Origin: Pestalotiopsis fici W106-1
Taxonomy: Eukaryota > Ascomycota > Sordariomycetes > Amphisphaeriales > Sporocadaceae
Direction of reading: 5' to 3'
DNA: 64,000 nucleotides
Assembly: GCF_000516985.1 (NCBI RefSeq)
Contig: NW_006917102.1
Span: 1,373,681-1,437,680, forward strand
Part shown: in pieces, positions 23,501 through 34,439 of the stretch
Layout: each line of letters starts with the position of its first letter
How positions within the stretch are numbered: the stretch's first letter is position 1
Translations under genes and position numbers: made by a program
The notes under the pieces: generated by a model
What the model was told of the DNA's origin: nothing
The model's input: only the letters and a program-made list of their open reading frames with translations
Database searches by the model: none

Positions 23501-23972
23501 TCTGCTTCTCCCTCATCTTTCATTCTCGTATCAACAACTTCGTTTCACATGACATTACCCAATCACATTGGGGTTAAAGAGTGGAAATGAACCTGAACAC
23601 CCAAAAGCCCCATAACAAGAAAAATCCCTTAGACCGCGCAATATACCCTGACAAACTGATCCGTATTGGAAATGCAAATGCAGAAAGAGAAGGTAGAAAA
23701 CAAAGGAGGGAAGCTGAGCTGAATGAGCTCCTTATAAACATCCGGGGTTCGACTTGTAGATGAACCGGTAAAAAAACACCAAGACTTGGGCAAACAAGTC
23801 TCGGCGCTTCTTCTTCTACCTCCTTGGCTTTTTGGTTTCCTTCCTCTTTTTTCTTTTCAATTTGTGCTTTGTAGACGCCGTTGAGTCTCCAGGTGACTCT
23901 TTATGCATTGTGCAATCGTTTTTCCCGTCTTTCCTTCAACAACTCTTCCCATCGTGTCATCAAGCCTTGCCG
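17575..23972. other. Large gene-poor block, 6.4 kb
   Basis: Between the WBP2 start and the end of the GBD/FH3 gene. The first kilobase has GA-rich tracts (18400-18490) and TG runs, likely the WBP2 promoter and leader. The rest has only short, domainless frames on both strands; the longest (171 codons at 20983-21498, 144 codons at 22739-23173 minus) cross A or T tracts and look like chance. A TAGG run lies at 19251-19260 and a 21-base G tract at 20299-20319. No gene, tRNA or transposon end recognised. Confidence 0.5.
20299..20319. repeat. Poly-G tract (21 G)
   Basis: Twenty-one consecutive G, the longest G run in the window, in intergenic DNA. Confidence 0.9.
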
Positions 23973-26532
23973 CTAGGAAAGCCAGTCGTCCACCTTCTTT
24001 GCATCGGTCCTCATGGCATCCAGCGCAAAATCAAGTCTCGGGATCTCAATCTTGGGGGGTGGTGCCATATCAGCCTGCTTCTTGACCTTGTTAGGGCTGT
24101 TCTTGGCAGGACTTCTTGCCTCGGGGGGCGGTCCATATCGCACGTCTCTGACCTCCCAGCCATCCTCACATGCAGCTGCAACCCAGGTTCGGAGAGCATC
24201 GTGAACGCCTGGGTAAAACTTCTCCTTGCATAGCCGTAGTGAACCACCCATGCACCGTTCCCAGCCTGAGATGCGCAAGAGTTCACGCAGCTTGTTTCGC
24301 TCTTCCAAGGTTGGCGTACAGGCCATGATAGCATTGAGTAGGTCGAGATGCGAAGCCAGATAGTTGGTAGCGTCCCATTCTACACCACCCACATAGGGCG
24401 CGGCTGGGACAGGAGGTCGTTCCTGGGGAAAGTGTGCCGCCATGTAGGCGAGACTGTCCTTGGGCTGCATCCCCGCGGTCTGCTCCTTCTCTCGGGGCAA
24501 GAAAACAACATTCAAGTGATGCAAGAAAATCCAGAAGACTTCTTTTGTGACACTCACGGCTTCCTTGTTCCAGACACGATAGGGTCTTTCACGGCGCATG
24601 TCGAGGACAAAATCAACGGGCCGCTCATCCTCCTTGGGCTCTGGGTCACGAAGGTGGCCAAGCACAGTCTTGGCACGAACAACACGGTCTTCGGTAGGGG
24701 CCGACTGTATATAGGTGAAGAGGACAGACGTAATGATTCCACGTGTGGTGAACTCGCTTGGGCCCTTCTTCTCTGGATCAAAGATTAGATGCAAAAGGGC
24801 AGGGAACAACTTGGCCTGGATTGAGTGCAGGTACTGCAGTGCCAGGCCCGTTGTGCAAAGAGCCTTCAAGCACAATAGGTTTTCGTGAAGGAGAGCATCC
24901 TCATGTTCCTCTCTGTGAAAGAGAATAGTTAGTATTACTCTTGGGGCAGTGCACGTTTCTTGATTGTGATACTTACCTCCACTCAACATCCATAATGCGA
25001 TGGAGAAGGCCAACAATTTCCTCCATGCCGCCCTGCCTGACAAACTCATCTGTCCAAGCCACAGTCTCATTACGCAAGAGTAGTCGTAACTTGTGAAGCT
25101 TTCCAACCTCGACCAGCTCTGGTTTCTGTACCTTTCGCAGGTATGCCACAAAGTCAGCTGGTCCTTGTTGTGCCTTGATCTTGGAGAGTATGCCTCCGCC
25201 TGATCCTGAGCCCGACGATGAGGGCCGCTCACTGGTGATACTATCGGTTGATCTGCTTCGGAAATGTCTGCCCAGTGTTCCTTCACCCCTTGATTTTTTT
25301 GTCGGCGAGCTTGTTTCAGACTTCTTGCCGCTATTTCTGGAGAGAGTAAAAGTCATGCCCCGAGACTTTTTCTCCTTGGTACCCTCTCTAACAGAGCCGT
25401 CGTTTGTTCCAGAGTCGCTCTCGTTAATGCTCGGGCGACCGGGGGCCATGTTGGTTTCGGCCCAATCCTGGCGGATAAATTCCATCTTGATTGTGTCGGC
25501 AAGATTTCTCATCTTGTATCTCTGGTTCTCGGGTATGTTTCGGCGATCAAGCATGGCTTCAAGGTGCTTATCTATATCTTTGGGGTCGATTACGGGCTCG
25601 GTCTTGTCGACTGGCGACTCCTCCGACTTGGAGCCAAGCAAGCCCCTGGTCAAGACTTTCAGGCCTCGCTGAGTCTTGGAAGGGGAGGTTGCCTTGATGC
25701 TGCTGTAACCCGACTTGACGTCGGAAGGTCGAGCGTACTGAGCATGGTACGATTGTGGGCGCGCCTTTTTGGCACAGCCTGTAGCAATGTCACTCGACGA
25801 CCGGTCAACATTGCCGCCGCTGGCCTGCCTAAAGTAATCCATAGTTGTTCCTGGCCCCTGCTTGTCCAATGCTCCGCTAGCGAATTGCGCGTAGATCGGG
25901 GGTCGGGATTGTTCCTGGGGGGTACTGACGGAACTGGGTGGCGTGCGATTTTCTTTGTCCTTCTTTGATCGTGTGTAACTGTCATCGCTGACCATGGTAT
26001 GCAGGTTCTTCAGAGTCTTGGGGCGGCTGAGGATGCCTACAAGATTGGTGGCCGATTTTGTCTTCTTGGGCTTGTGGAGAGAAGCTTGGTCTTTTTGGGG
26101 TCCTTCTCTTGACAACTTGTCTTCGTCGTCGGCGGCAGGAGGCTTTAGAGAAAAGGCGCTGGTCGTTTTTGTTGGAGATTGGGATCGCGATCTGCTATCA
26201 GGTTGCTTGTAGGGTAACCGGAGCGGGGGACCATCGACTCTGGTGTTTTGTATCTCGCCGAGTGCGTGTGGTCGTTTCGAGAGGTCTGGCGTGTACATCA
26301 TGTCCATGGATGGGCGAGTGAGAACTTGAGGCAGGACGGGCGCCCGTAAATCAACGGGCGGTAGGGCCGTACCATCCGAATCTTTTCGGCGGTGGATGAA
26401 TGACTTTAGCACATTGGACTTGGAACGCTGGTGGCCGTGTTGGGGCGGTTCGGGCGGTTGTTGTCGAGCGACGTAGGGAGCATTTGCGGCTGCAGTCGCG
26501 TTGCCGGTCGAAGCCATGGCTGGCGTCTGCAT
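23973..26532 (-). CDS. Formin-type GBD/FH3 protein without FH2 domain
   Basis: Exons 26532-24977 and 24912-23973 give 831 aa; the 64-bp intron is GTAAGT...TTCACAG and splits the Arg codon of VEWREEHED. Residues 1-310 are basic, Ser/Pro-rich and probably disordered. About 315-360 hold a formin-type GTPase-binding segment (HLEAMLDRRNIPENQRYKMR). About 455-770 form the armadillo-like FH3 repeat region: DFVAYLRKVQKPEL, LRLLLRNETVAWTDEFVRQG, LLHENLLCLKALCTTGLALQ. The protein ends about 60 residues later with no FH1 proline tract, FH2 actin-nucleation domain or DAD. Full fungal formins (SepA/Bni1) are over twice as long. Rho-GTPase binding at sites of polarised growth or septation is inferred from the domains. 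A second ATG at 26517 has a better start context and may be the real start. No leftover FH2 sequence is visible downstream. Confidence 0.88.
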
Positions 26533-28165
26533 CCGTATCGTACTGTGTCGTATTTTCCCGGTGCTTCTGGGGTTATTCTTCTCGTGTGGTTTGGTGGAAT
26601 GGTGGCTGAGACCCGTGGAAACTTTCTCAGCAGAAGGAGACTGAGAAAGCCCAAGCCAAGAGAATTGGCAGAACTACAATGACTAGAGCATGTGGGAAAT
26701 GTCGCAAGAGGAATGTGTTTGAACTGGAACTTTAGCAATGTGAGAAAGATGACGAAAGTATGCAATTGTGAAGAGAGAAAGATGAGGAAAAGCGATGCAG
26801 CTTTCCAAAAGAGCTCCCCGGACAGACACAGGTGGATAGACGCGATGGGTGAGTGCGTTTGTCTGTGCGTGCGTGCTTGCTTGCTGCCGTGTGCTATGAT
26901 GAGATTTGGGGGGAAAGAAGCTGTGAATGAATGCCCAAAAGGAGGTAGAGGCAGGCAGCAAAGACGGACGGTCAGATTGGGTTCAACGTCCGCTTATTGG
27001 CAGCTAGCTGGCTAAACCCAATCAATTGTGTCTTGATGTCGCAACTTGTCGCTTTGTGCCCAGAATTTCCCCGATGATCGGTAAACAGCTAACCGGTTGC
27101 CCGGCAACGACTCAGCTATTAGCGGGGGGGGGGGCCTAGGTGCGCTGCCTTGGGTATTGGTGGCCGGCCCCCCTGTACCTAGCTCGTAGTGCTGGATGGG
27201 CTTTAGGTGCGCCTCCAAATGCCAATGGAATTGACTCGGGCTGTTCCGTACTGGGGCGAGCGCGTCACTTCGCTTGTCAACTGGGTCCTTTCTATCTTAT
27301 CAAATCTTGACTCCAGGAATGCCAAGACAAATAGATTACGATTGTTTACATACTAGCACCGAGTAGTCGTAGTATAATACGGAATGCTAACCGATAGTCA
27401 CGTCGTATGATCCCGCCAGTATTCTAGCAGGCAAGCCGCAGACTCCTCATATATTGACCGCCTTTGCACAAATCTTCACATCTTCACATTTTTCGAGAAA
27501 CCTCCCCATACTCTGTGCTCAAGATCGGTCGATCAAACTGGATTTCCATGGTCTCCATGTCCGCAATCCACCCGCCGTTAGTTGTCACGGCACTAGACAT
27601 TTGGACTATGGGAAACTAGTACATTACTCACAGAATAACCTTGGCTGATGACTGATCATCTCGACCACACTAGAACCAATAATACCATGATCGTGAATGA
27701 TGGCGGGGACATATTACTGAGTTCTGAAGTCACTAGGATATGACTGCAACTTTGATGCGCTTTTGCACAACTGCGACAGGTTTCCGCTTGCCGATTAAGA
27801 TCTGGCTTTCACACATGACTTGATGTGGCACCCATGTTCATCTGGTGCATCTACTCGACCTTTATATCATTCTATTATTCACCTGTTAATATTTCCAGCC
27901 ACAACCAACAAATGAAGTCTATCTGTAAGGATCTTGGATATATGAACCGAAATATCGTAATTCTAAAAACCACATGCTGCTCGTTGTTCTTTGCACCATA
28001 AATTCGTTAAATCATTTCGTGTATCATCGTAATCACCATTTACCCCATCCCTCATTCAATCATTTCTCAATTGCTCTCGGGAGAGGCCACATTTCCAATC
28101 CCATCATGTTTTCCGTGCTCTCCCTCGTATGATTTCCCGTACGGGGGAAGAAAATAAACCCCCGC
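26533..28165. other. Intergenic stretch
   Basis: 1.6 kb: the GBD/FH3 promoter side, GA-rich near 26620-26800, then AT-rich DNA. An 11-base G run lies at 27124-27134. No gene supportable. Confidence 0.5.
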
Positions 28166-28483
28166 CTAGGTCGACGGCTCAGCAATAAAGGTATCGTGGT
28201 CCCAAGGATCCGAGTCGTTATTTACATGTGCCTCCTCAGCTTCCCACGTGTCCTCGTCTTCGTCACCTTGTGAGACCTCACCGTCATCATTATCGTTCCA
28301 TGTTGTAGAGGTAGTAGATTTTGCTGCATCTATTACGGCGGCGACGGCGGCGGTTGTGAAACTGGCATCCTCGCCCCTGGTCAATGCCGAGTGGGAGTCA
28401 GGTGGTGACTGAGGGCGCAGTGGTGCTGCTGCGGCTAGGAAGGCCATGATGGAGAGGAGGAGGAAGTTGAAAAGGAAGTTCAT
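28166..28483 (-). CDS. Small acidic secreted protein, cysteine-free
   Basis: A single-exon ATG frame of 105 aa. Residues 1-20 form a classic signal peptide (MNFLFNFLLLSIMAFLAAAA) with likely cleavage before PLRPQ. The mature part of about 85 aa has no cysteine and is strongly acidic in its second half (GEVSQGDEDEDTWEAEEA, then NNDSDPWDHD). It has no Kex2-type dibasic site and no recognised domain. Length and layout fit the small secreted proteins common in filamentous fungi; a role cannot be assigned. The lack of cysteines makes a typical disulphide-rich effector unlikely. It lies between the GBD/FH3 gene and AIM32, all on the minus strand with wide gaps. Confidence 0.6.
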   Translation of the reverse strand: MNFLFNFLLLSIMAFLAAAAPLRPQSPPDSHSALTRGEDASFTTAAVAAVIDAAKSTTSTTWNDNDDGEVSQGDEDEDTWEAEEAHVNNDSDPWDHDTFIAEPST

Positions 28484-29655
28484 TTTCTTGTTTGTGCAGA
28501 ATAATGCGATATCCCTTTTTTTGTTTTTCCCTTCTTCTTTCTTGCCAATCTTCGTCGTTTATTTGGTGGATCAGACTTTCTTTGATTGGTGTATTGATAT
28601 GACAACCGAAACAAATTCTTTCGTATGCAAGATGAGTGAATGAATTGCGAATAATCATGAATGATGGATGAAGAGGAATTGAACGCATATTGGTAGCTCA
28701 GGAGTATTCGATTCCTCTTATACAGCCCTCGGGAAACGGCAACCCACCTCCACCACTGAAGTCATCCACGCAAAAAGAAGATTTCTTTTCCGGAGGGCGG
28801 AGGAGAGAAGGCGCAGTAGCAAAAAAGTGTTGGCGCTTGACGTACCGTGTCTCATTCCTCCACCACGTGTGACAATAGCAATGGTACCTGACATCATGCC
28901 GAAAGGGGGAAAAGAAAAAGAGGGCGAGTCCCTTCTCCCCCTTCCTGTTGCTCTGCCACCACTTTTGTTCGATTGAGGGGTTGGGTTGACGAGTCTGAGA
29001 CCTCCGTAAAGACTAAAATACTACCACACGTCTATTCAGCCCGCCCCAGGTTTTCTCTGATGTACGTTGGAAGTCCAGCTTTTGAGGAGCGCCTCGCGAG
29101 GGCCACGGACAACCGGCACTGGGAGGCGCCTTACAGAAAGGCAATTAAAAGTCGGCCCCCCGAGTTTCAGTGCGAAAATGACGACGCGTTATCCAACGTG
29201 ATCTGTCAATTGAAGCCAGTCTCGCAGATCTCCTCGTTTAGAACTCTATGCCTATAGCTGCTTTTGCTTTTTGCCGCATACCCGCTTGGCTTTGCGCCAA
29301 GTCGAATTATACCTGACCAGACTGAACTGCCAATCGATCAAATAGATGGTAAAACCACGGGTCTTTTACGGACATGTATTAATTGAGATTATACAAAGGA
29401 AACTTTTCATTCAAGTTGGCCTTGTGGATGATGAATAAATCAAGCAAATATTTTATTTTCCATATCAAGCGCTTCAAGAAGAAAAGAAGTTCAATCAATA
29501 CGACGCTACCTTACGCCCTCTATCCAAATATCAAGGTGTTTATCTCTAGTAATGCTATGAAACGAAGCCTCTCAATGGCATGATACTAATCATTCCAATC
29601 CACTATGCATATAATTGGAGATGACATGCGACTACCCAAACTTTTGCCCATTTCT
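28484..29655. other. Intergenic stretch
   Basis: 1.17 kb upstream of the small secreted-protein gene and downstream of AIM32. It has T-rich tracts at 28515-28550 and GA/CT-rich DNA near 28780-28950 that may be the promoter of the secreted protein. No further gene. Confidence 0.5.
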
Positions 29656-30960
29656 CTACCAACTCATCAACCCCTTTTCACGATCGAAACCGCCCCTCAA
29701 TTGTGTCTCTGGTTTCACCACCTTGCCCTGGAGTATGGTGTATTTGACCAGATTCTCGCAGTCCTCGGGCTTGACCCGGGCGAGCCACAAACACTGCGCA
29801 GCGCCAACATCGCCCTCTTCCTCTTCCGTCGCCTCTCCCCCAGCAGCGTCTCCATTGTTTTGCTTCTTTTCCTCTTCAGACGTTGCCGTCTCTTCCACTT
29901 CGGCCACCGGCTTCTTGGCCTTGAATTTTCTTGCTCCTACGGGGAAGATTGTCGGCTTCAGGTCCTCGCCCGCCGCCACCAACTTGGCCCTCTCCACGGC
30001 GTCGACGCCGAATGCGTCGGGTCGCCGGTACACCATGACGTTGGCCGAGTACTTGTGCCCGCCGACGTGGCTGATGAAATAGATGCCAACGCCGCCGGGC
30101 CGCTCATCGTCGAGGTCACGGAATAGGCCCAGGGGGCGGAGGTGGCGCTCCAGCTCCTTGCGCAGCAGCGGTGCGCTCTGTCCGCACCGGGCGTCGCGCG
30201 TCTTTTGGCTGCACAACAAGATGAGCGCCGCGTGTGGCGACGGCCGCGTCACCAGGTCCCGGGCATCGGGCGCCGGGGCGGGTATCGTTTGCGGCAAGCT
30301 ATTGTTCAGAGGGCTGAGCGGGCTCGTATTGGTTGGGGCCTGGTTGATCCAGTCGACCAGCCGAGGCACATCGGCGGGGAGGACGCCCTCGACTACGCGG
30401 AAGGCGGGCAGGACCAGCACCGTGGTGGGCTCGCTGTAGTCGGAGGCGTGGCTCGGGGTGGGTATATTGCTTGCGCTGAGCATGAGGCGGCCGTTGGTGG
30501 GCTTGGCGGCGCGGCCAAACGCCTGCATAACAGAGCCCTTTTCATCCTCGACGTCGCGCACCCAGTCCGACTTGCCCGTGGCCACCAGCACGTGGGTCGC
30601 CCACCCCTTGACGTGGCCGTACAGCACGTCGGACTCGTCAATCTTGAAGCCGCGCGGGTATGAGACGTGGCACGAATCGCAGTCGTGCTCGCAGGCGTCG
30701 CCATCGATCTCGGGCCTCGTTACCGTGAACAGGTCGTTGACCGAGGCGGTGCTGGTCTTTTCATTTTGTGGAGTCGAGGGCGACGAGACGAAGCGCTTGG
30801 CGCTATCGACCAGGTTGCGGAGGCCCAGAGCCATTCTCTGTTTCGCTGGCGGTGTCGGAGTCGGACGGTGAGAGGTGGTGGTGGTGGTAGTAGATGTAGC
30901 AGGACCAGAGGAGGAATCCTTCAAGTTGGAAAGGTGATTGAGAGATGACGACGGCCCCAT
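29656..30960 (-). CDS. AIM32: AIM32-like thioredoxin-fold [2Fe-2S] protein
   Basis: A single exon of 434 aa in the sucrase/ferredoxin-like family. Yeast Aim32 is a mitochondrial thioredoxin-like ferredoxin linked to redox quality control of imported proteins, with a [2Fe-2S] cluster held by two Cys and two His. Both halves of that site are visible: C250-x8-C259 (CSQKTRDARC) and H298-x3-H302 in SHVGGHKYSANVMVYRR. A cysteine group CEHDCDSC sits at residues 90-97. Residues 340-390 carry an acidic, low-complexity insert (ATSEEEKKQNNGDAAGGEAT, then EEEE) before the conserved C-terminal LARVKPED block. The first ATG gives a Ser/Thr-rich leader; Met43 begins MALGLRNLVDSAKRFVSS, a basic amphipathic stretch that looks like a mitochondrial presequence and may be an alternative start. 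Confidence 0.88.
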   Translation of the reverse strand: MGPSSSLNHLSNLKDSSSGPATSTTTTTTSHRPTPTPPAKQRMALGLRNLVDSAKRFVSSPSTPQNEKTSTASVNDLFTVTRPEIDGDACEHDCDSCHVSYPRGFKIDESDVLYGHVKGWATHVLVATGKSDWVRDVEDEKGSVMQAFGRAAKPTNGRLMLSASNIPTPSHASDYSEPTTVLVLPAFRVVEGVLPADVPRLVDWINQAPTNTSPLSPLNNSLPQTIPAPAPDARDLVTRPSPHAALILLCSQKTRDARCGQSAPLLRKELERHLRPLGLFRDLDDERPGGVGIYFISHVGGHKYSANVMVYRRPDAFGVDAVERAKLVAAGEDLKPTIFPVGARKFKAKKPVAEVEETATSEEEKKQNNGDAAGGEATEEEEGDVGAAQCLWLARVKPEDCENLVKYTILQGKVVKPETQLRGGFDREKGLMSW

Positions 30961-32207
30961 GATGGTGGAACGGCGACGACGGGACCAAAGTGTCCACCAA
31001 TATATTTACGTAGGATTGCCTAATTTTTATGGACCCTTGGGGATACCCTATGCTTATCTGATCCGAGTGGACGAACTCGGTAACCGGGACGGTTCCACCC
31101 CTCTGGTTCGGCAGGCAAGTGGGGGAATACTTTGCCCGTCCAATTTGAATTGTGTTGTAACGCGGCGACGGTGAATGGATGATTGAGTCGCAATGGATTT
31201 GTTGAGATTACCGGGGTGCTGGATATAGTTCTGCTATTATGAACGTTCATTAATTTTCCTCTTCGACAGCGAATCTTTGAGCGGAGCGTTCTTGGTCTTT
31301 TGACTTTGTACATACTCTATCTTGTTGACTTGGAGAAGACGTACCTCTGTATCTAGGGGAGACGGTTGTGTAACATAAAGAAGCTTTTACCAGCGCGAAT
31401 GATTTTCATTCCCACTTAAAAGTCTACTCGATCTTGATGCAAGAAAATTCTATGACTTGAATGATTTCAAACAATGACTGTGACTTTTTATTCAAAGATA
31501 TATCGTCAAATCGTGTTTAAATCCGAGATTAGGCAGTCGTACCGGTTCGGACGCGGCAGTAAGTCGGACATTTCGACTTCGCCGACCGCCGCTCGGTCAT
31601 CGGATGCCAGGGAGTTGACGCCATGGTCAACGGACTAGATGGGGGATCGATGGACATGAGGTAGGCAGATGCCAGAAGCAGATACAAAACAAGAAACAGC
31701 GCTTCACCTAAAGCTTGTCAAGAAGGAGAGCCCTACTCTTATAGTCAATCACTTTGAATGGTAAAGAATGGATTGCCGCCCTCGCTCGGAGAATTGACCA
31801 CCTCGGTTCCATGCGATCTGGTCCGCCGCGCCGACCCCGCGGTACCTGGGCTCGGACAATAGTCAACTAGCAGCAGCTTATACCTGGTTTATCAGATCTC
31901 TCTGCGTGTTCTGAATGGTCAATCATCTTCCCCTGCCAAGACCTGCCCAACAAGCTGCAATGCGACGAGACAACACCATCTTTTGATGCAAGGCCTCACT
32001 TAATCTTCTTGTACGTGCCTCCAAATACGATGCCGTACAGACAAATGATTATGAAGGAGATCCAATATAGAATTAAATGGCCATATTACGTAGACCAGAG
32101 TAGGTAAAATATACTCTATACCAAGCTGATCCGCCGGCTATATTCCGTAACGTCAAAGCTTTCTAAAGGAAACGCAGGCCGCATGCACGCACTGCTAAAC
32201 TACCGAA
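30961..32207. other. Intergenic stretch
   Basis: 1.25 kb between AIM32 and the acyltransferase gene, holding the AIM32 promoter. It is AT-rich with no coding frame that I can support and no RNA gene recognised. Confidence 0.5.
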
Positions 32208-34439
32208 TTAGTCCGTCTTGTCCGACTCGGCATCACTGAAATGTCCACCACCACCACCACTCTTGCGTCTTCGCATTTGCCCTCGTTCTTGCATCGCCTG
32301 GCGGATCTTGCTGGTGGCCTCATCAAATCCTTCTTTCGAGTCCAACGTTGTGAAACCGCTGACCGGAAAGCCACCCGATCCAAAGCCGCCGCCGCTTGAG
32401 CTGCTCCGACTTCTTGACCGGGATGGCGGACGCGTGGCGAACATGGCAATCGAGCCAATGTTGGAGAACGACTCGTTACGTGGCAGAGCACGGCTCGACG
32501 CTGTCGTGTTCTTACGCGAGAGCATAGTGGGTGACTCGGGGGCATCCATGGACGCAAGGTCGGGTATGCTGGTGGCTCCGCCGGGGAAGACGGGGTCTTT
32601 GACCATACGAGAACGCTCAAAGTCATCGTACATGTCGGGACCCAGGTCATTAATGACCGTCACCACTTCATTGGTCAGCTCTACGCGGCGTTGGCGCAGT
32701 CTCTGAATGCTGTAGCTCGACGTTGGGCTCAGCGCAAGCACAAGGGGCCGCAAGGACTTGGCAATGTCCATTCCAATCTCGCCGAACCTAAGGGCTGCGA
32801 AAGTGATGAGGGGAAAGATGATCCATCCGATAATGAAGACAGCCCACCACCGAAGCCAATCGGGCGCATAGCCCCAGCCGCGAGTGTACGCAAAGATGAT
32901 GCAGTAAAAGTTATAGACAGCCGGCGCAAGGAATATGGCAACCATGATCTTCCAGGTGGCCATTACATCTCGACCAGCAATCTTGACAGTCGATCCAGCA
33001 AGGGCCGTCTTGGCCTTTTGAATACTAATGTACTTGGTTGTGACGAAGACGGGGGAGAAGAGGATTAATCCTGGAATGACACCAATCGAGAGAACCAACA
33101 GCTGGACCACCCTGCTAATGAGGAGCCAGATGACCTTTGGCAAAGATCGCTTAGCCGACTCGAGTTGATGGTCCTTGATGCCGAGATAGCGGAGTTCCTT
33201 GTTGTAGTTGTGCAAATTTTCCAGAAGCTTGATGATGCGCGGGTCATCCTTGAATTTTGAGAAACCCTTTGATAGCTTTCGGTTCAGTTCGACCACGTGT
33301 GTCAGAGGTAGCTTTTTGCCCGTCGTGTATAGTCTCCTGGCAGTCTGAATGCACATCAAAGTATCGTAGTCGGGTGAAGATACGGTCACCGTGTTCAGGG
33401 CCACAGTGCACATGTCCAAGAGTCGACCGATGGCTTCTCGGCGTTCATTGTTCGAGTACTTGTGAACCAAATCGTTCGGCACCTCAAACGGCGCACCGAA
33501 TTCGACCACAGCTCGCGAGCGAAATTTATGAGCATGGAAGTAGTTCATGCCAACCGGGACAATAGTCAAACCACAATCGGGATCTTGTGCGAGCGTACCC
33601 AGAGCCATGATGGCTACACCGGCCTTCAAGGGCAATAGCTCAGTGCGATCATGGCTGCCACCCTCGGGAAAGATACCTACACAGCCACCAGACTTTAGAC
33701 GGTCGAATACTGCTTGGTAGACTTGGGTCTGGTCAATGTGGGGCGCAAGCTTGTACTTGGTTCCCTTGTATCCGTCTTTGGGCCCCTTGACGTCCTTGTT
33801 GGCGAATTTGCCATCCTGATCGATATCGTCCCGACCGGTCAACTGCTGCATGGGAAGCTGGCCCGAGAAGGCGCGCTTGGTGCGGATCTCCTCGGGGCCA
33901 ATGATCTCTGCAATATCAACGCTGGAGCCAGATCTGCCCTTGACGGAGGGGAGGAAGATCATGCCGCCGACCTCGGCTTCCTTTTCAAAATCGGTACCGA
34001 TACCTCGAATAATGTTTGGGTTGTTGATGGGATCGGGCAGGTAAATGAGGCCCTTGGCGGGTTTGGCGCTGTCTTGAGCGCGGCCGACAGGTACAGAGCC
34101 AGTCTGCCGCGAGCCCCATCCTACGAAGCCGTGCACCGATTTCTGGGCGATCAATAGGGACACTCGGCGGCCGGCCTCGTTTCGCAACGTTCGCTGCAGA
34201 GTAATTCCGTCGACAAACTGGTTGTGGTGCGGCGCCGCAATGAAGAGAACCGGGCCCTTCTTGGGCACGTACCAAGCTCCTCGGTGAGATACCTCTCGAA
34301 AGAACAGGTCGATGATAATCGACATGACCCAACCAAATGCGTCATATTTCCAGTTGCTCATGGGGTAGAGCTCCTTCTCAGGCTTGACCTGGCTGTCGGG
34401 CGGCATATTCTGCGCCTCTTTCGACTTGACTTCCGACAT
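32208..34439 (-). CDS. GPT2/SCT1: Glycerol-3-phosphate / dihydroxyacetone-phosphate acyltransferase
   Basis: A single exon of 743 aa, equal to yeast Gpt2. It catalyses the first acylation of glycerol-3-phosphate (or DHAP) in phospholipid and triacylglycerol synthesis, in the ER membrane. Visible motifs are the catalytic HX4D (H72-NQFV-D77) and the substrate-binding FPEGGSHDRT at 257-266, with the insert between them (about residues 145-235) typical of the Gpt2/Sct1 type. Several hydrophobic segments lie after residue 440 (LLISRVVQLLVLSIGVIPGL; MVAIFLAPAVYNFYCIIFAY; VFIIGWIIFPLITFAALRFG). The C-terminal 130 residues are Ser/Arg-rich and resemble the phosphorylated tail of the yeast enzymes. 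The open frame extends 34 codons upstream to a TTG; the ATG at 34439 has A at -3 and is the best start. Whether it is the Gpt2 or the Sct1 orthologue cannot be told, as most filamentous fungi keep one gene. Confidence 0.94.
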   Translation of the reverse strand: MSEVKSKEAQNMPPDSQVKPEKELYPMSNWKYDAFGWVMSIIIDLFFREVSHRGAWYVPKKGPVLFIAAPHHNQFVDGITLQRTLRNEAGRRVSLLIAQKSVHGFVGWGSRQTGSVPVGRAQDSAKPAKGLIYLPDPINNPNIIRGIGTDFEKEAEVGGMIFLPSVKGRSGSSVDIAEIIGPEEIRTKRAFSGQLPMQQLTGRDDIDQDGKFANKDVKGPKDGYKGTKYKLAPHIDQTQVYQAVFDRLKSGGCVGIFPEGGSHDRTELLPLKAGVAIMALGTLAQDPDCGLTIVPVGMNYFHAHKFRSRAVVEFGAPFEVPNDLVHKYSNNERREAIGRLLDMCTVALNTVTVSSPDYDTLMCIQTARRLYTTGKKLPLTHVVELNRKLSKGFSKFKDDPRIIKLLENLHNYNKELRYLGIKDHQLESAKRSLPKVIWLLISRVVQLLVLSIGVIPGLILFSPVFVTTKYISIQKAKTALAGSTVKIAGRDVMATWKIMVAIFLAPAVYNFYCIIFAYTRGWGYAPDWLRWWAVFIIGWIIFPLITFAALRFGEIGMDIAKSLRPLVLALSPTSSYSIQRLRQRRVELTNEVVTVINDLGPDMYDDFERSRMVKDPVFPGGATSIPDLASMDAPESPTMLSRKNTTASSRALPRNESFSNIGSIAMFATRPPSRSRSRSSSSGGGFGSGGFPVSGFTTLDSKEGFDEATSKIRQAMQERGQMRRRKSGGGGGHFSDAESDKTD

